DNA from: Saprospiraceae bacterium
GTDB lineage: Bacteria; Bacteroidota; Bacteroidia; Chitinophagales; Saprospiraceae
Reading direction: 5' to 3'
Assembly (NCBI GenBank): GCA_025455635.1
Contig: JALOMF010000171.1
Location: 1-8,128, forward strand
Length of the DNA stretch: 8,128 nucleotides
The notes beneath the pieces are model-generated. The model did not search any database, was not told where the DNA came from, and worked only from the letters and a program-made list of their open reading frames with translations. Below are positions 6,885-8,128 of the stretch, piece after piece; the first letter of the stretch is position 1; each line of letters opens with the position of its first letter. The position numbers were made by a program, and so were the translations under genes.

Positions 6885-7355
6885 TTGAAAGACTTTATTG
6901 ACTTACTAGGGCGCATACTTTTGTCCTTTATTTTTTTGTACGAGGCATACGACTCCATCTTTTTTTTCAAAGAAACAAAGGCCAAAATGGACTTCTACGG
7001 GCTGAAATGGCAGCCCGATTTCCTGCTCTACGGTGCCATCGTGGTACTGGTGCTGGGTGGTCTGATGATATTGTCGGGCTACCGCTCTAGCCTGGGGGCC
7101 TTTTTGCTGCTGGTTTACTGGGTGCCCGTGACGTTCATCGTCCATGATTTCTGGCACGTGCCCGACACTTGCAAGATGAGCATCACCTGCCCCGAAATCG
7201 GGGTAGCGGGAGAGGAAATTTACCGCCGCATGCAGGGCATATTTTTCATGAAAAACCTAGCCATCGTGGGCGGCCTGCTGATGGTGATGGTGAATGGCAG
7301 CGGCAAATTCAGCATCAAGCGGCTGTTCGCCACGACCAGGGTGGCAGGAGCTTGA
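6885..7355 (+). CDS. DoxX family integral membrane protein, TTG start
   Basis: DoxX-family proteins are small four-helix inner-membrane proteins, mostly of unknown function, some linked to redox or sulfur chemistry. This one has 156 residues with hydrophobic segments at about 7-27, 45-64, 69-86 and 118-137. Family-like blocks are LLGRILLSFIFLYEAYDSI near the N-terminus, HDFW at 87-90, and FFMKNLAIVGGLLM at 120-133. Cys96 and Cys102 lie in the loop between the third and fourth helices. The start must be the TTG at 6885: an in-frame TAA lies at 6879-6881, and the first in-frame ATG (residue 35) would remove the first helix. The upstream bases are A-rich with no Shine-Dalgarno sequence. An 85-bp gap separates it from the phosphoribosyltransferase gene on the same strand. 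The family call is good; a specific function cannot be given. Confidence 0.82.
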   Translation: MKDFIDLLGRILLSFIFLYEAYDSIFFFKETKAKMDFYGLKWQPDFLLYGAIVVLVLGGLMILSGYRSSLGAFLLLVYWVPVTFIVHDFWHVPDTCKMSITCPEIGVAGEEIYRRMQGIFFMKNLAIVGGLLMVMVNGSGKFSIKRLFATTRVAGA

Positions 7356-7365
7356 CGATTTCGGA

Positions 7366-7418
7366 TTGGGGAGCCTGGAACTTGGGGAAGTCTGAATTTC
7401 GTAGAATTTAAGAAATTC
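7366..7418 (+). other. Short direct and inverted repeats before the phosphoribosyltransferase
   Basis: In the 85-bp gap after the DoxX gene, TTGGGGA occurs twice with a 16-bp period (7366-7372 and 7382-7388). It is followed by perfect inverted arms GAATTTC (7394-7400) and GAAATTC (7412-7418) with an 11-nt loop. No T-run follows. It might be a weak regulatory hairpin or a decayed member of the palindromic elements seen elsewhere in the window. I cannot decide. Confidence 0.3.
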
Positions 7419-7440
7419 GTGGCAACAAAAATTTAGGTTT

Positions 7441-7935
7441 ATGCAAATCTTGGACGACCGGAAAATACGGCAAAAAATAAGGCGGCTCGCCATCGAGATT
7501 TTGGAGCACAACTACGAGGAGCCTGAAATCATCCTCGCTGGCATCAACACCCGGGGCATGGCCTTCGCACGGCTGCTCCAAGCAGAGCTGGTCGCCAATG
7601 CTTCGCAAAAAATCACCCTGACCCAACTGCGGGTAAACCCCGCCAACCCACTGGCAACTGAGGTAGCGCTGGAAATGCCCATCGAGCAATTAAAGGGCAA
7701 GGCCATCATCATGGTGGACGATGTGGCAAGTACCGGCCGTACCATCTTCTACGCCTGCAAGCCCATCCTCGAAACCCTGCCCAAAAAAGTGGAGGTCGCC
7801 GTGCTGGTGGACCGTACCCACAAGAGTTTCCCCGTGAAAGTGGATTATTTCGGCATTTCCCTCGCCACAACCCTTCTCGAAAACATTGATGTGCAAATCG
7901 CTGACGGTCAGCCGATTGGGGCGTTTTTGAATTGA
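7441..7935 (+). CDS. PyrR-like phosphoribosyltransferase
   Basis: Type I phosphoribosyltransferases move the phosphoribosyl group between PRPP and a base in nucleotide salvage. PyrR members are uracil phosphoribosyltransferases that may also bind pyr mRNA. The 164 residues align along their length with Bacillus PyrR (181 aa): ILDDRKIRQKIRRLA at 3-17, GINTRGMAFARLL at 34-46, the PRPP loop IIMVDDVASTGRT at 89-101, and VEVAVLVDRTHKSFPVKVDYFG at 117-138. The PyrR stretch DITLYRDDL is replaced by ITLTQLRVNPANP at about 58-70, and a PyrR segment after it is shorter, so substrate or RNA binding may differ. No pyrimidine biosynthesis gene is visible nearby. The ATG at 7441 agrees with the PyrR N-terminus. 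The gene may be read from its own promoter or from the DoxX promoter. The fold and PRPP binding are sure; the base used and any regulatory role are not. Confidence 0.85.
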   Translation: MQILDDRKIRQKIRRLAIEILEHNYEEPEIILAGINTRGMAFARLLQAELVANASQKITLTQLRVNPANPLATEVALEMPIEQLKGKAIIMVDDVASTGRTIFYACKPILETLPKKVEVAVLVDRTHKSFPVKVDYFGISLATTLLENIDVQIADGQPIGAFLN

Positions 7936-7945
7936 GGTAGATTAG

Positions 7946-8030
7946 ATATTGTTGGATTGTTGGATTGTTAAATTGTTGGATTGTTACACGGATTGCGACA
8001 ACCCACAACAATCAAACAACCAAACAATCC
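7946..8030. repeat. Octamer-built palindromic element B
   Basis: Five exact-period octamers of the form NNATTGTT run from 7946 to 7985: ATATTGTT, GGATTGTT, GGATTGTT, AAATTGTT, GGATTGTT. After a 21-nt spacer, three octamers of the complementary form follow at 8007-8030: AACAATCA, AACAACCA, AACAATCC. GGATTGTT (7954-7961) pairs perfectly with AACAATCC (8023-8030), and the inner units pair at about six of eight positions. It lies 11 bp after the stop codon of the phosphoribosyltransferase gene. The design is like element A, but the unit sequence is unrelated. There is no GC-rich stem or T-run of the intrinsic terminator type. Confidence 0.75.
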
Positions 8031-8051
8031 TAAGTAGGTCATTGAAATTAG

Positions 8052-8128
8052 TTTAGATTTCGATTGAAGTCTAAGTTGTTCAAAATCAACGACTTGTGCC
8101 TCGTAAATCGTAAATCTAAAATCGTAAA
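8052..8128. repeat. Heptamer-built palindromic element C, cut by the window edge
   Basis: The right part is four tandem heptamers ending at the window edge: TCGTAAA, TCGTAAA, TCTAAAA, TCGTAAA (8101-8128). The left arm TTTAGATTTCGAT (8052-8064) is the reverse complement of ATCGTAAATCTAAA (8107-8120) except for one missing base. Inside, AAGTC and GTTG (8067-8078) pair with CAAC and GACTT (8087-8095), with a 3-nt bulge. The array may continue beyond the window. No gene is seen between 7936 and the edge. Confidence 0.6.

Noticed and set aside
7946..8030. Possible CRISPR array
   Set aside because: The units are only 8 bp, contiguous, and inverted in the second half, with no spacers and no cas genes.

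Overview
The window looks like a chromosomal segment from a member of the Bacteroidota, possibly of the Saprospirales type. This assignment is an inference. It rests on A-rich translation start regions without Shine-Dalgarno sequences, on several copies of the Bacteroidota promoter -7 box (TAnnTTTG or close variants), and on the gene content. No phage, plasmid, transposon, CRISPR or RNA gene is recognisable. Seven protein genes can be supported.

Left part (1-2605). A minus-strand secD (or fused secDF) gene begins at 1417 and runs off the left edge. A 552-bp non-coding stretch follows, holding candidate promoters for secD and for the divergent lysM gene, plus an orphan pair of small hairpins ending in a run of T. 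lysM (1970-2482) encodes a cytoplasmic BON-LysM protein of the E. coli Kbp/YgaU type. An imperfect palindrome built of heptamers fills the gap before the next, convergent gene.

Middle part (2614-6803). A minus-strand D-2-hydroxyacid (glycerate-type) dehydrogenase and a plus-strand PlsC-like lysophosphatidic acid acyltransferase diverge from a 56-bp gap. The acyltransferase is followed after 48 bp by a secreted glycoside hydrolase of the GH78 alpha-L-rhamnosidase type. These two may be co-transcribed, although their functions are unrelated.

Right part (6885-8128). A DoxX-family membrane protein that must start at a TTG codon is followed by a PyrR-like phosphoribosyltransferase. The last 190 bp have no gene and contain two more palindromic elements, one built of octamers and one of heptamers.

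The genes are mostly housekeeping and do not form one pathway. The most unusual content is intergenic. Three elements (2481-2605, 7946-8030, and 8052 to the right edge) share one architecture, short tandem 7- or 8-mers in inverted arms, but have unrelated unit sequences. Three plus-strand genes are also preceded by the same ACCTTTGCC core at a promoter-like distance. I see no convincing new defence or mobile system.
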